This document shows, one piece after another, positions 7,118-17,165 of a stretch of DNA of 43,596 bases (position 1 is its first letter; every line of letters starts with the position of its first letter). A program made the position numbers and the translations under genes. Source of the stretch: an uncultured Fibrobacter sp. (GTDB taxonomy: Bacteria > Fibrobacterota > Fibrobacteria > Fibrobacterales > Fibrobacteraceae); assembly GCA_946413655.1 (NCBI GenBank), contig CAMKLO010000024.1, positions 1-43,596 on the forward strand, written 5' to 3'. The notes under the pieces were generated by a model. The model was not told where the DNA came from. It did no database searches and saw nothing but the letters and a program-made list of their open reading frames with translations.

Positions 7118-9598
7118 TTAATCATAATACTTCGTATCGGTGCTGCCAGCGTTCAGCTTGATATCCGGCAAGTCGCGCACATACACAGAGAAGCTCCAAC
7201 CGGCAGCAGGGCCAGTCGGCGTCCAAGTAAAATCGAGCTGCCAGCAATGCAACACACGCTTGAACGTAAATTCATGGGAGACAAACTTGCCCTCGTTATA
7301 ATCGTAACGGGTGCTATAGGAAACATCCCAGTTGATTGTCGGCTGGAACGACGCAGAAATCCCCGTCGAATGTGAAATGTTGTCTTTGAACAAATTCTTT
7401 GCCACACGAGTACTGCTGAACGAATAGCGATAATCCAGACTCAAGGACCATTTGAGCATTTCGTACTTTTCCATCTGCGACGGAAGCCCGCCATTAAAGG
7501 AACCGCTCCAATAAAAATGCTTCGAAAGTTCATAACCCCAATACGTGAGTTCCGGGAATTTTACCTTGTTCGGAGTCGATGTGTACTTGTGATAAAAGCT
7601 GTGGCGGGTGTTGATTGTGAACATGTAATCCTGTAAAATTTGGAAACCAAACGACGAAGAAATGTCAGAGAAATTGAGCGAATCCGCGGCAAAGTTATAC
7701 GAGAAACTATGCCTTGTCGTAAGCAAACGACGTGTGCCATACTGATCTTCGACAGCCTTGGCCCTCTTCGTAGAATCGCCGCGGGTGGTATCGACATGCC
7801 CGGCCACCTTGAGATACTTGATATCAAAGTCGTTACTCAAGCTAAACCCGATAGTCTGCTGCTTTTCTTGGTACGGGTACTGCCCCAACAGCGGATGCGG
7901 CGCAAACGTTTTCACGCTATCAATTTCAGGAGCATACGTATAAGAAACGCTCGGGGAAAGCACATGACGAATACCCGTAAATCGTCCAATTTCAGGAACC
8001 CAGATACCATACAGTTTAGTATCGGCGGTCAAGCTATAGCTGTGGTTGTAAGCCACATCGCCATACGACCCCTCCCCCGGATTGAAGCTCATGTAGCGTT
8101 TTCTTTTGTACAAGGAATCGTTCGGATTACGCCAAGATGTCCCCGTCCAATATCCCGAGAACGTCGCCCGCGGAGTAATGTTGATAACATTAAAGAGGCG
8201 GCCCGAATAGTCTAACGTATAAGTTCCCGTGTAACCCACATAATTTGCGGTTGTGTCCTCATCGCGTAAAAGGTCCTTGTCGCGGCGCATGAAATAATTG
8301 AATCTATTCGTAAAGCTGTAGTTGAACTTTTCAAGGAACGACTGGAAAGACCCGTCTTCTGCAGCAATTTCATCTTCGTCCAGTTCAAAGCTGAAAAGGT
8401 TTCCGCTCATACGGTACTGGATATCGGGCAAGTTGCGTTCGAGCATCCCCGTCGTGAGGTTATGGCTTTGGGAAACCTTGACTGTTAAACTTTTATTGTT
8501 ACCGAACTTGCCTGAATACGTAAGCCCGGCGTTCGCCTGTTGGTTCAAAATCGTGCTGGCTTCCAGCGAATTGCTCTTACGGACATCCGTACTGCTGACA
8601 AAAGAACCCTGACCGCTCAACGTATGCCTTGCATCGGGGGTCAGGTTCTGGTTGTGCAAGAACGAAATATCGTAGCCACTACGGCTAAAGTCAAATTCCT
8701 GCAGATAGCTGGTATATCTCAAGTAACCGTCCAGCAAATAACGTTTTTTGTAGCGGATTTCGCCCGACAACGTAGAACGTTCAAAGCGAGCCTCATCGCC
8801 TTCGATAATGTCACCGGAAATCGTCGCGTCCCAATAATCGTTCGCCGCGTAATAGAAACCGATATTGCGCAAATAGAAGCCCTGCTTCTGGTCACCACCG
8901 AACTTGGGAGTCAAAAGACCCGACTTGCGACCGCTCTTGAGTGGAGCCACAATCATCGGAAGAACCGCCACCGGCACGTCGGCAATATTGAGCACCACAG
9001 GCCTTGCAGTAATCGTCTCCTTTGGCTTTACCACCATGCGGCGCCCATAAAAATAAAAGTGCTGGTGCGTCGTATCGTTACATGTACTGAAATCGCCTCG
9101 GGCAATCTGGATTCGCGTATCCGGCAAACGGCGGACTTCCATGCCGTTCAGTTGCTGGTTGTCCTGGAACGTCGTCGCGTAATAGACCTCGCCTATTTTA
9201 GACTTGAGGTTGTACTTGAGGCGCATTCCCGACAACGACGGGTTCTTGGTCTCGCGAAGCACGGGGTTCCCAGACGCCGCCAGAATCTGGTTCTTCTGGT
9301 CCATCCAAATCGTGTCGGATTCCAGCGTCGCGGTACGGTACTTGAGTTGCGCCGACTTGTTCAAGTTGAACGTCGATGTTTCCACGTCATAGACCAAATC
9401 GACCGCTCGGTATTCAATCGTATCCACTCCGGTCGTATCGTTCATCCAATCCACTTCCGTCGTGTCTTCTTCGACCTGGACACGTTCTTCGAGTTCAAAA
9501 CGGGTCATCTCCTCGCCATAGGAGCAAGGAGCAAAGACCGCAGTCAATAAAAACACAAAAACGGCCCACAGCAAACGATGGGTTTTGGATAAAATCAC
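7118..9598 (-). CDS. lptD: LPS-assembly outer membrane protein LptD (OstA)
   Basis: An 826-residue protein with a signal peptide (about residues 1-28, ending SYG). An OstA/LptA-like beta-jellyroll follows, where double-stranded strands repeat (YDVETSTFNLNKSAQLKY, DTIWMDQKNQILAASGNPVL, LSGMRLKYNLKSKIGEVYY). A long C-terminal barrel has the LptD landmarks VAVLPMIVAPLKSGRKSGLL, FYYAANDYWDATISGDII and GIRHVLSPSVSYTY, with many aromatic-rich strands. LptD with LptE inserts LPS into the outer leaflet. The start is a GTG at 9598 with weak GGA upstream; TATTTT a few bases above could be a -10 for a near-leaderless transcript. It is transcribed alone, with repeats downstream. Confidence 0.93.
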   Translation of the reverse strand: MILSKTHRLLWAVFVFLLTAVFAPCSYGEEMTRFELEERVQVEEDTTEVDWMNDTTGVDTIEYRAVDLVYDVETSTFNLNKSAQLKYRTATLESDTIWMDQKNQILAASGNPVLRETKNPSLSGMRLKYNLKSKIGEVYYATTFQDNQQLNGMEVRRLPDTRIQIARGDFSTCNDTTHQHFYFYGRRMVVKPKETITARPVVLNIADVPVAVLPMIVAPLKSGRKSGLLTPKFGGDQKQGFYLRNIGFYYAANDYWDATISGDIIEGDEARFERSTLSGEIRYKKRYLLDGYLRYTSYLQEFDFSRSGYDISFLHNQNLTPDARHTLSGQGSFVSSTDVRKSNSLEASTILNQQANAGLTYSGKFGNNKSLTVKVSQSHNLTTGMLERNLPDIQYRMSGNLFSFELDEDEIAAEDGSFQSFLEKFNYSFTNRFNYFMRRDKDLLRDEDTTANYVGYTGTYTLDYSGRLFNVINITPRATFSGYWTGTSWRNPNDSLYKRKRYMSFNPGEGSYGDVAYNHSYSLTADTKLYGIWVPEIGRFTGIRHVLSPSVSYTYAPEIDSVKTFAPHPLLGQYPYQEKQQTIGFSLSNDFDIKYLKVAGHVDTTRGDSTKRAKAVEDQYGTRRLLTTRHSFSYNFAADSLNFSDISSSFGFQILQDYMFTINTRHSFYHKYTSTPNKVKFPELTYWGYELSKHFYWSGSFNGGLPSQMEKYEMLKWSLSLDYRYSFSSTRVAKNLFKDNISHSTGISASFQPTINWDVSYSTRYDYNEGKFVSHEFTFKRVLHCWQLDFTWTPTGPAAGWSFSVYVRDLPDIKLNAGSTDTKYYD

Positions 9599-9650
9599 GG
9601 TTCCACAAAATAGAAAAATTTTATTACTTCAAGAAAGTACTTGTAACAAA

Positions 9651-9678
9651 AAAAACGTTCCATAAGCGGAACGTTTTT
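9651..9678 (-). terminator. Rho-independent terminator of the PDZ-domain gene
   Basis: A perfect 11-bp stem (AAAAACGTTCC at 9651-9661, GGAACGTTTTT at 9668-9678) with a 6-nt loop. On the minus strand it ends in a long T-run, directly after the stop of the gene at 9706-10515. The flanking T-runs would let it work in both directions. Confidence 0.8.
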
Positions 9679-9705
9679 CGAATTTTAGATTTTACAAAAT
9701 TGCAA

Positions 9706-10515
9706 TTACTTGAGCACGGCGTTCATGCCGCTCACGCTGCCATTGTGGTCAATGGAAATCACGTAGCGACCGCTCGGAAGCTTGGAACCGTCCCAGGCAA
9801 GCGTATTCACGCCGGCCATGGCGTTATCGAGATTCAACGTCTTCACCTGTTCGCCATCGGCATTCAAGATGTTAATGGTCGCACGGCCCGTAGATTTGAG
9901 CGTGAACGAAATAGCCTTGCGGTTGAAGAGGCGGAGGCTTGCGTCGCCTGTGCGGACGGCGGTCGGCTTCGAAATCTTCGGAGCGGACTTTGCCTTTTCA
10001 ATATAAATTCCATTGACATCAGCCGATGCAACAGAAACATCGTTCTTGATGAGGTTTCCGTGACGGAGCACAGCAACGAGCTGCTTTTCGTTTTCGGTAG
10101 CGCTGGCGAACGTTTCGAGTTCCTGCACGTTCACGCGTTCCTTGTCACCGTACCAGTTCTTGACGGCCTTGTTGTCCAAATCCTTCACCGTAATCTGAGC
10201 ACGACGGACAATAGCGGAATACGTTTCGCCATTGCTCATGTACGTGATTTCAAGGGGCTTGTTGACCTGGCCACGAAGTTTAGCCTTGGAAAATTCAATG
10301 TCCTGACCCTTGAGGCTCACACCATCGACAGCGGTAATGATATCACCGGCCTGGATGTTTGTTTCTGCAGCCGGAGTGCCCGGAATGACTTCAGCCACAT
10401 GGACGCCCTCTTTCACCTGGTAAATGGTGATACCGACACCACCAAAAGATTCATCAGCCATAAGCGGTGCAGTCATCATCGCGGCAATCAAAGAAGCCTT
10501 AACAAAATTATTCAT
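9706..10515 (-). CDS. Secreted PDZ-domain protein with C-terminal FlgD-like/sorting-like domain
   Basis: 269 residues beginning MNNFVKASLIAAMMTAPLMA, a signal peptide. Residues about 22-105 form a PDZ domain (GVGITIYQVKEGVHVAEVIP, then GTPAAETNIQAGDIITAVDG and LRGQVNKPLEITY). The middle is unassigned. Residues about 195-269 (LRLFNRKAISFTLKSTGRAT, LAWDGSKLPSGRYVISI) resemble the FlgD-like Ig fold or the C-terminal domain of type IX secretion cargo. ATG 10515 has AAGGAG upstream, so the longer frame to 10578 is rejected. No protease domain is present, so it is a binding or scaffold protein rather than an HtrA-type enzyme. A terminator follows it. Confidence 0.82.
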   Translation of the reverse strand: MNNFVKASLIAAMMTAPLMADESFGGVGITIYQVKEGVHVAEVIPGTPAAETNIQAGDIITAVDGVSLKGQDIEFSKAKLRGQVNKPLEITYMSNGETYSAIVRRAQITVKDLDNKAVKNWYGDKERVNVQELETFASATENEKQLVAVLRHGNLIKNDVSVASADVNGIYIEKAKSAPKISKPTAVRTGDASLRLFNRKAISFTLKSTGRATINILNADGEQVKTLNLDNAMAGVNTLAWDGSKLPSGRYVISIDHNGSVSGMNAVLK

Positions 10516-10622
10516 GATATTCTCCTTAAATTTCTTCCTTAATATATAATAAAAAGTTGTTATTTCAAACAGATTCAAGCCAAAAATATATGGAATATAA
10601 CGGTAAAAATCCCCTTCAATGC

Positions 10623-10649
10623 AACGGACGGGCGCATAAGCGGTCCGTT
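10623..10649 (-). terminator. Hairpin after the first FISUMP gene, possible terminator
   Basis: AACGGAC (10623-10629) pairs with GTCCGTT (10643-10649) about 15 nt past the stop of the minus-strand FISUMP gene. The U-run is poor, so it is a weak candidate. Confidence 0.4.
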
Positions 10650-10664
10650 TCGGCTAGTACAAAC

Positions 10665-12887
10665 CTATTCCTTCACGCAGCGGATAGTCATCAAATCGTC
10701 CGTATTTTTCTGATCCTTATAACAAGCCATGTCATTGAATCCTATATGAAAGATCCAAACGTCATCTGGATTTTGTCGATTAGAAGCCCAGTAATAAGCA
10801 TTGCTCTTTCCACTTTTATCACTCGGATTTTTACTCGTTCCAAAAGACAAGAACGATGTTCCGTACGTATTGCATTCAAACCCGGAGCAAATGGAACCGA
10901 TTTGAGACACTAGCTGTTGGTTATAGCAGTTTTGCAAATATATGGAAAGGCGATCATATCCTTTTTCTAATGAATTGACAACAGTCGAATCAGGCAATAT
11001 CCAGCCAGCTGGGCAAGCTGTTTTAGCGGCCTCTTTCGAATAAAATCTACCGGCGATTTCACATCCTTCTTGAACTGGGACGCTTTGCGCTCCGGTCGGC
11101 ACATACCTCAAGTTTTCGGCCATCCAAGTGTAACCATTGACTTCGACGGTCCTGTAAGTTGCACCGTCGCGGTCATCTACCAAAGTTCCATATTCAATTT
11201 TCGGATTAAAGTAATATTCCTTCGGGAATACGCAACTCCAATTCCTTGAATAATTCCATTTGCCGTTATAGCAGATGTAATCTTCTTTTAAACCTCCTTT
11301 CCAGTCACGAACTCTCTTGTTGTCCGTATCGCAAGGAGCATCGTAAAAATCGGCCCAAGAATTCTGATAACAGACATAGGACATATTCGTATCAACGACA
11401 CCTTGAACGGTTTTACCTTCCGCATCGCAAGGTCTGTCGCCAATGTCCGCTTCCCTTTGTGTCGCCGTGTCCCAGCCCGTTTCACGGCAGATATAAAAGA
11501 TTTCCCCCTTATAATCCTTGGTTCCGCTATCCACTATTTTCCCGACACGGTCGCAAGGAACATTTGTCGTTGAAATTTCCATTTGATCCGCAATTTTCCA
11601 CTTTGAATTCTTGCACAAGTAATACGTGCTGGTGTCTGTCGGGCTTTTCATGAGTTTGGCCGAATCGCCGCAAGCGAGGTCTTGCACTTCGTAGTCCATT
11701 TTCGTAGCGACATTCCAGCCATCGGCCTTGCAGATATAGTAACGTTCGCTTACAGTCGGACTCTCGATGACCTTCCCGACTTTATCGCAAGGGACATCCT
11801 TGGTATCTTCTTCAAAACTACTCAAAAACGTCCACCCGTTCACATTGCAAAAATACAATGTATCGCTGATGATGTTTTTTAAGCCAGCCCGCTGGACAGC
11901 ACCAAACATTTTATCGTCGCAATAAGGCAGCCCTATGCATTTCCTATAGAGATTGCTGAATATGTAGGTAGGAGGCACCTCCTCGTAACCGGTCGCGGCA
12001 CACCCACGTTGAGCGGCATTACTCGCCCATACACGAGCCCTTATATAAACTAAATCTGTCGTAGCTTGACCCCAACCTGGTGTTAAAGAAACATTCCATA
12101 TACCGCAATATTCAGAACGGTCTAACGTTCCTTTTTCAGAAAAAGACTTGATAAAATTGGAGACAGCAACTGTGTCAATAGCGAAGAAATAGTTCAAAGC
12201 ATGTTCTACGTTAGACCTCGTAAATCTGGCATTGCGTTCTTGCAGCGGATTTTCGCGGAACAACGTGTCCAATCCCAAAGCTGCAATAAGTTCTTCCTTT
12301 GCCTTTTTTTCGGCATCCGCCGCAGCGACTCCGTTTGAAACAAGTTTTGCAGTTCGTGCCTTGATAATCTGCGTATAAGGGAAAATCGCAAGAGACGAAG
12401 AATCCACTGTGATACCAATTCCCATGTTTGCAGAACCCATGCCTGCGGCACCCCCAGCACCTCCCGCAGCGCCAGCACCTCCTGCAACGCCCCCGCCACA
12501 ACCAAAGCTACCGGACATGTTCTCATCTAAAAAGTCGAGATAATTTGAATTGGAAGGAACTTGTTTGTCGTTGCCGCTGTTTTCGTTGCCGCTGGAAAGG
12601 ACCGTTCCAGAAGAACTGGACTTGGCATTTTTTCCTGAGGAAGACGAGTGAACCGCAACACTCGATTTTCCGTCTTGAACAGCCGAACTGGACAAGGCTT
12701 TACTTTCGGCAGCAGACGATTTCCCGGGCGAACTCGTCGCAGAAGTTTTCTCCGTTGCAGAAGACTGCTTATCAACGCTCGAAGAACTGTTTTCCAAAGC
12801 AAGAACATCATCGACCTTGGCAACATTCTCCGATTCCGAACAGGCGATTAATGCCACGACAGACAACAAAAATGCAAATTTTTTCAT
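10665..12887 (-). CDS. FISUMP-domain lipoprotein 1 (TIGR02145 type), Gly-rich variant
   Basis: A 740-residue lipoprotein (signal MKKFAFLLSVVALIAC, then SES). A long Ser-rich linker with SSSS blocks follows, then a Gly/Ala-rich run not found in its two neighbours. After a helical region with IIKARTAKLVSNG and LIAALGLDTLF comes a chain of about seven Cys-paired repeats of the form PCD..GK....YYIC...W..A. The C-terminal FISUMP domain has YGTLVDDRDGATYRTVEVNG, WMAENLRYVP, CEIAGRFYS, CPAGWILPD and a final IRCVKE. FISUMP proteins are surface lipoproteins of unknown biochemical role. ATG 12887 has AGGGGGG upstream, overlapping the stop of the preceding paralogue, 8 nt away. Confidence 0.9.
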   Translation of the reverse strand: MKKFAFLLSVVALIACSESENVAKVDDVLALENSSSSVDKQSSATEKTSATSSPGKSSAAESKALSSSAVQDGKSSVAVHSSSSGKNAKSSSSGTVLSSGNENSGNDKQVPSNSNYLDFLDENMSGSFGCGGGVAGGAGAAGGAGGAAGMGSANMGIGITVDSSSLAIFPYTQIIKARTAKLVSNGVAAADAEKKAKEELIAALGLDTLFRENPLQERNARFTRSNVEHALNYFFAIDTVAVSNFIKSFSEKGTLDRSEYCGIWNVSLTPGWGQATTDLVYIRARVWASNAAQRGCAATGYEEVPPTYIFSNLYRKCIGLPYCDDKMFGAVQRAGLKNIISDTLYFCNVNGWTFLSSFEEDTKDVPCDKVGKVIESPTVSERYYICKADGWNVATKMDYEVQDLACGDSAKLMKSPTDTSTYYLCKNSKWKIADQMEISTTNVPCDRVGKIVDSGTKDYKGEIFYICRETGWDTATQREADIGDRPCDAEGKTVQGVVDTNMSYVCYQNSWADFYDAPCDTDNKRVRDWKGGLKEDYICYNGKWNYSRNWSCVFPKEYYFNPKIEYGTLVDDRDGATYRTVEVNGYTWMAENLRYVPTGAQSVPVQEGCEIAGRFYSKEAAKTACPAGWILPDSTVVNSLEKGYDRLSIYLQNCYNQQLVSQIGSICSGFECNTYGTSFLSFGTSKNPSDKSGKSNAYYWASNRQNPDDVWIFHIGFNDMACYKDQKNTDDLMTIRCVKE

Positions 12888-12895
12888 CTTCCCCC

Positions 12896-15028
12896 CTAAT
12901 TTGATTCCTTGATGCAACGAATCGGCAAATAAAGATATGACCCCGGAATGACATAAGATATGTAGGTATGATAGAAATACATATGCTTAATATCTTTTGT
13001 ACTGTAATCCCCATAAACCCAGTAATAAGTTTGGCGAATCAAGTCATCTTGCCTTGCAGATATTCTTGTATCATAACCCCCAAGTTCCAAAAAAGACGTT
13101 CCATAGACATTGCAGTCATAAAGGTTGCATCGAGAGCCAATCTCGGACATGAACTGAGCCAAGTACGAAGATTTTTCGGAACCGGAAAGTTTTTGATACT
13201 CAGGAGTATAAAACGAATTGACATCCGTAGAATCAGGCAGTCTCCAACCGGCAGGACACGCTGTTTCCGCAGCGTCCAACGAATAGTACCGCCCCGCAAT
13301 TTCGCACCCTTCTTCAACAGGAACGCTTTGCGTAGCATCCGGCGTTACATATCTCAAATTCTCGGCCATCCATGTCCGGCCAAAAACATCGACGGTCTTA
13401 TACGTCTCGCCATCGCGTTCATCCACGAGCGTTCCGTATTCGATATCCGGATTGAAATAATACTCCTTCGGGAAATCGCAACTCCAATTTCTTGAATTAT
13501 ACCATTTACCGCTGTAACAGAAGTAACGATTTCTGCTCAAGTTAGCCCGCACCCTCATGTTCTCCTCATCACAAGGCGCGTTGTAAAATTCTGTCCATGC
13601 TTTATTGTAGCATACATAAGACATAAGCGTATCGCGCTCGCCCTGAATTTTCTTGCCTTCCTCGTCGCAAACACGTTCCCCGATATCGACTTCCCTATAG
13701 GTTGCAGCATCCCAACCCGTATCGCGGCAGATATAATATCCAGAAGAAGCCCCCCTCTGTTCGTTTACGTCATAAAGGTAAAGGGCCAACGAATTTTCCT
13801 TGAATTTATTTTTTACCATTTTCCCGACATTGTCTCGGTTACAAGGAACGCCAAATGTCGATACTTCCAAGTGGTTTGCAATTTTCCATTTCGAATCTTT
13901 GCACAAATAGTACAACGTATCAACAACCGGACTATTCATAAGTTGCGGCGTGGTACCACATGGGTTATTTCTCGTTTCATACGCCATCCTTGAAGCAACA
14001 CTCCAGCCATCTTCCCTACAAACGTAGAACAAATTGGGATTATGCTCGCTCTTGCGAAAATCTCCTATTTTATCGCAAGGAACACCCTTAAGATCGCGGT
14101 CGTATTCATTCAGGACTTTCCATCCTTTTTCGGAGCATACGTAAAGATCCTCGCTAATGATTTTTTCAAAACCGATTCGCTTTACAGTACCAAACATTTC
14201 ATCCGTGCAATAAGGAAGATCGAGGCATTTTCGGTGGATGTTACTGAATATAAGGTAAGGGTCATCGATATCGCTATCCGCAATCCCACATCCGCGCATG
14301 CCGACTCTTACAGCCCACGCATATATTGTTTCGTCGCCACCAGAATTTGCAAACCACGGCACACCTTTCCACGCGCCGCAATAATCCAATTTTTCTAGCG
14401 TTCCCGTCTCGGCAAAGTTTTGAAGATAATTGCCCAGTCCACTTGTGTCATTGAGAAAAACATAGTTTATGGCATCAACAATGGAATAATCCCTGATAAA
14501 CGTTATAGGCTTATCCCTTGTTTTAATAAGCGTATCAAGTCCCAAGGCCTTATAAAGTTCTTCCTTGGCAATTTTTATGGCATCTTCCGTAGAGGCACCA
14601 TTTGCAACATGCACATACGCACGGTTATTTACAAGAAGTTCATAGGGATTGTATTCTTTCCGGGAAGCGAAGCTCGGAGTGCCGCATGAGAAAGATCCAG
14701 TATTCGTCGAATCTTTAAAAATTTCAGGAACCGAGCTGGACGAACGAATCTTTTCGGAGGAACTCGATAACGAAGCGTTTGAACTCGACAGCAACACATC
14801 ATTGCTACTGCTGACGAAAATTTCGGATGAACTGGAAAAAAGTACGCTTTCCGTAGCCGACGACAGATCGGTCGAATTCGACAGTTCGACAACGCTCGAC
14901 GAACTCTCTACGGCGAGAACGTCGCCAGAGCTACCGAAGTCGCCAAAAGCATCTGAATCGGCAACATTCTCCGATTCCGAGCAGGCGATTAATGCCACGA
15001 CAGACAACAAAAATGCAAATTTTTTCAC
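12896..15028 (-). CDS. FISUMP-domain lipoprotein 2 (TIGR02145 type)
   Basis: 710 residues from a GTG start at 15028, chosen because GGGGGAG precedes it and it restores the lipoprotein signal VKKFAFLLSVVALIAC; the longer frame to 15187 has no such signal. The layout equals the flanking paralogues: Ser-rich linker (ELSNSTDLSSATES, SSSSEIFVSSS), a helical region with EELYKALGLDTLI, a run of YxC...W repeats (FYVCREDGWSVASRMAYE, YYLCKDSKWKIANHLEVS) and a C-terminal FISUMP domain (YGTLVDERDGETYKTVDVFG, WMAENLRYVTPD, CPAGWRLPDS, IRCIKES). Its signal-peptide DNA is almost identical to that of paralogue 1. A 160-bp spacer separates it from paralogue 3. The function is unknown. Confidence 0.9.
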   Translation of the reverse strand: MKKFAFLLSVVALIACSESENVADSDAFGDFGSSGDVLAVESSSSVVELSNSTDLSSATESVLFSSSSEIFVSSSNDVLLSSSNASLSSSSEKIRSSSSVPEIFKDSTNTGSFSCGTPSFASRKEYNPYELLVNNRAYVHVANGASTEDAIKIAKEELYKALGLDTLIKTRDKPITFIRDYSIVDAINYVFLNDTSGLGNYLQNFAETGTLEKLDYCGAWKGVPWFANSGGDETIYAWAVRVGMRGCGIADSDIDDPYLIFSNIHRKCLDLPYCTDEMFGTVKRIGFEKIISEDLYVCSEKGWKVLNEYDRDLKGVPCDKIGDFRKSEHNPNLFYVCREDGWSVASRMAYETRNNPCGTTPQLMNSPVVDTLYYLCKDSKWKIANHLEVSTFGVPCNRDNVGKMVKNKFKENSLALYLYDVNEQRGASSGYYICRDTGWDAATYREVDIGERVCDEEGKKIQGERDTLMSYVCYNKAWTEFYNAPCDEENMRVRANLSRNRYFCYSGKWYNSRNWSCDFPKEYYFNPDIEYGTLVDERDGETYKTVDVFGRTWMAENLRYVTPDATQSVPVEEGCEIAGRYYSLDAAETACPAGWRLPDSTDVNSFYTPEYQKLSGSEKSSYLAQFMSEIGSRCNLYDCNVYGTSFLELGGYDTRISARQDDLIRQTYYWVYGDYSTKDIKHMYFYHTYISYVIPGSYLYLPIRCIKESN

Positions 15029-15188
15029 AAATTCTCCCCCAAAACCCCGAAACCAACTCTTGATAAAAATATATTTAAATAGCTTGTTGGTTTGTAAAAA
15101 AGAAACAACTCTTAGAATAAACGTTGAGACAAGCTCATCTTTTTTCGTTATTAGCAACAAAATTGCCGGCCGGGGCTTCCCTGTCACA

Positions 15189-17165
15189 TTACTCTTTTAC
15201 ACAACGAATCGGTAAAAAGTCGCTATCACTTGCTTCCCTATATGATATTAAAGAGTTGTGAAAGTGCATTTGCTTAACATTCTTCGCATTACGATCACCA
15301 TAAACCCAGTAATGACTCATACCCAATGCATTCATTTTTTCAGACGCCACATCATAAACTCCAAGAGCCAAAATAGTTGTTCCATAGGTATTGCAACCAT
15401 ACCCATTACAGTGATTGCCTATTTCACTCACAAATTGCTCTAAATACGCACTCATCATATACCCGCTAAGATTATCGAAGTCAGGAGGAAAGAATGCATT
15501 TAAATCAGTTGTATCAGGCAATCTCCAGCCCGCAGGGCAAGCCGTTTGTGCAGCACCAGCCGAATAGAACCGGCCAGCAATTTCACAGTTGTCATCAAAA
15601 GGCACACTTTGCGAAGCATCCGTTACCAGTCTCAAGTTTTCAGCCATCCAAATTCTGCCATTTACATCAACAGTCCTGTACGTTTTACCATCGCGTTCGT
15701 CAACCAGCGTTCCATATTCAATATCTGGGTTGAAATAATAATCTTTGGGATATTCACAAGTCCAATCCACCGAATAGTGCCATTTACCATTATAGCAAAT
15801 GTATTCATTGAATCTTCCGTTTTCAGAAGCCCGCATTCTTTTATTATTGGAATCGCAAGGGGTTTCGTAAAAATCAGTCCAGGCATTTTTATAGCAGACA
15901 TAATACATCAGAGAATCAAGATTCCCCTGAATCGTCTTGCCCTCCGCATCGCAAACATTTTCACCAATATCGGCTTCCCTGTGGGTCGCGATATCCCAGC
16001 CGGTCTCGCGACAAATGTAAAAAGTACCATTTTTCTCCCATTCATATTCCCTAAATTCTCCTTCAAAAATTTTCCCGATACGATCACAAGGAATTTCATT
16101 TGTTTCTATTTCCATTCGATTCGCTATTTTCCATTTGGAATCTTTGCACAGATAGAACAAAGTATCAACGGTTGGACTTTTCACAAGCTTTAGCGGCTTA
16201 TCACATGGAATGTCCTTCGTCTCGTACGCGAGTTTAGTCGTAATGGTCCAGCCATCTTCTTTGCAAACGTAAAATTGATCTTTTACAGAGTTGCTCTTGA
16301 ACATTTTGCCGACTTCGTCGCAAAGCGAATCCTTCACATCCAAATCGTAATTCTTCAGGATAGTCCATCCGCGTTCCGTACAAACAAAAGACGTATCATT
16401 AATGGCATTTTCTAAACCAGCATGTTTCACAGAGCCAATTAAATTTTTATCGCAATAAGGCAAATCAACGCATTTTCTAAGAATGTTATTAAATATAAGA
16501 TAAGGCTCTTCAACATCCCGTACATCATACACGCATCCACGAATACCAACCGCCCTCGCCCATAAATACATCATCTCTTGCTCAGAACCATAAGCCTCGC
16601 TTGTCAAGGGATTATTCTTCCATATAGCACAAAAAGCAGACTTATCTAAAGTTCCCGATTCTGCAAAATTACCAATATAATCACTTTCCGCACTAACTCC
16701 ATTGCGGAAAATAAAGTTCAACGCACCTTCAATGGAATACTTCGAAAATGAAAATTTATCAAACAAAGTATCTAATCCCAAAGCTTTGTAAAGTTCTTCT
16801 TTAGCAGTGAGTTCAGCATCTTCGGAAAAAATTCCGTTCCCTGCCAATTTTGCTGCACGACCGCCAACAAGAAGTGCAAAGGGGGCACTCTCTTTTTTTG
16901 AAGATTTGCTAACGCCACATGGAGGTTCCGACAATGTATCGGAAAATTCAACAAAAAAAGTATCGGCTGAAACGACTCTAACAGTATCAGAATTTACAGA
17001 AGAACTTGACAAACGAGCTGGTTCAGAAACAGGAAGGAGTTCGACCAGACTCGACGAGCTCTCCCCAGAAACAAAAGCATCTCTTTCATTGACATCCGCA
17101 ATATTTTGAGTTTCTGAACAAGCAGCCCAAAACAAAGCAGAAAACAAAAACGCAATTTTTTTCAT
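15189..17165 (-). CDS. FISUMP-domain lipoprotein 3 (TIGR02145 type)
   Basis: 658 residues. ATG 17165 is preceded by AAGGAGG. The lipoprotein signal is MKKIAFLFSALFWAAC, different in sequence from paralogues 1 and 2. A shorter Ser-rich linker, GGRAAKLAGNG, EELYKALGLDTLF and the Cys-paired repeats (FYVCKEDGWTITTKLAYETK, FYICRETGWDIATHREADIG) lead to a C-terminal FISUMP domain (YGTLVDERDGKTYRTVDVNG, WMAENLRLVTD, CPAGWRLPD, IRCVKE). It is the first transcribed of the three tandem copies, so the array promoter probably lies in 17166-17280, which is AT-rich. Like its neighbours it is predicted to be anchored in a membrane with repeats outside the cytoplasm. Confidence 0.9.
   Translation of the reverse strand: MKKIAFLFSALFWAACSETQNIADVNERDAFVSGESSSSLVELLPVSEPARLSSSSVNSDTVRVVSADTFFVEFSDTLSEPPCGVSKSSKKESAPFALLVGGRAAKLAGNGIFSEDAELTAKEELYKALGLDTLFDKFSFSKYSIEGALNFIFRNGVSAESDYIGNFAESGTLDKSAFCAIWKNNPLTSEAYGSEQEMMYLWARAVGIRGCVYDVRDVEEPYLIFNNILRKCVDLPYCDKNLIGSVKHAGLENAINDTSFVCTERGWTILKNYDLDVKDSLCDEVGKMFKSNSVKDQFYVCKEDGWTITTKLAYETKDIPCDKPLKLVKSPTVDTLFYLCKDSKWKIANRMEIETNEIPCDRIGKIFEGEFREYEWEKNGTFYICRETGWDIATHREADIGENVCDAEGKTIQGNLDSLMYYVCYKNAWTDFYETPCDSNNKRMRASENGRFNEYICYNGKWHYSVDWTCEYPKDYYFNPDIEYGTLVDERDGKTYRTVDVNGRIWMAENLRLVTDASQSVPFDDNCEIAGRFYSAGAAQTACPAGWRLPDTTDLNAFFPPDFDNLSGYMMSAYLEQFVSEIGNHCNGYGCNTYGTTILALGVYDVASEKMNALGMSHYWVYGDRNAKNVKQMHFHNSLISYREASDSDFLPIRCVKE

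Noticed and set aside
8540..9550. 336-codon plus-strand open frame
   Set aside because: Antisense shadow of lptD; no protein-like pattern.
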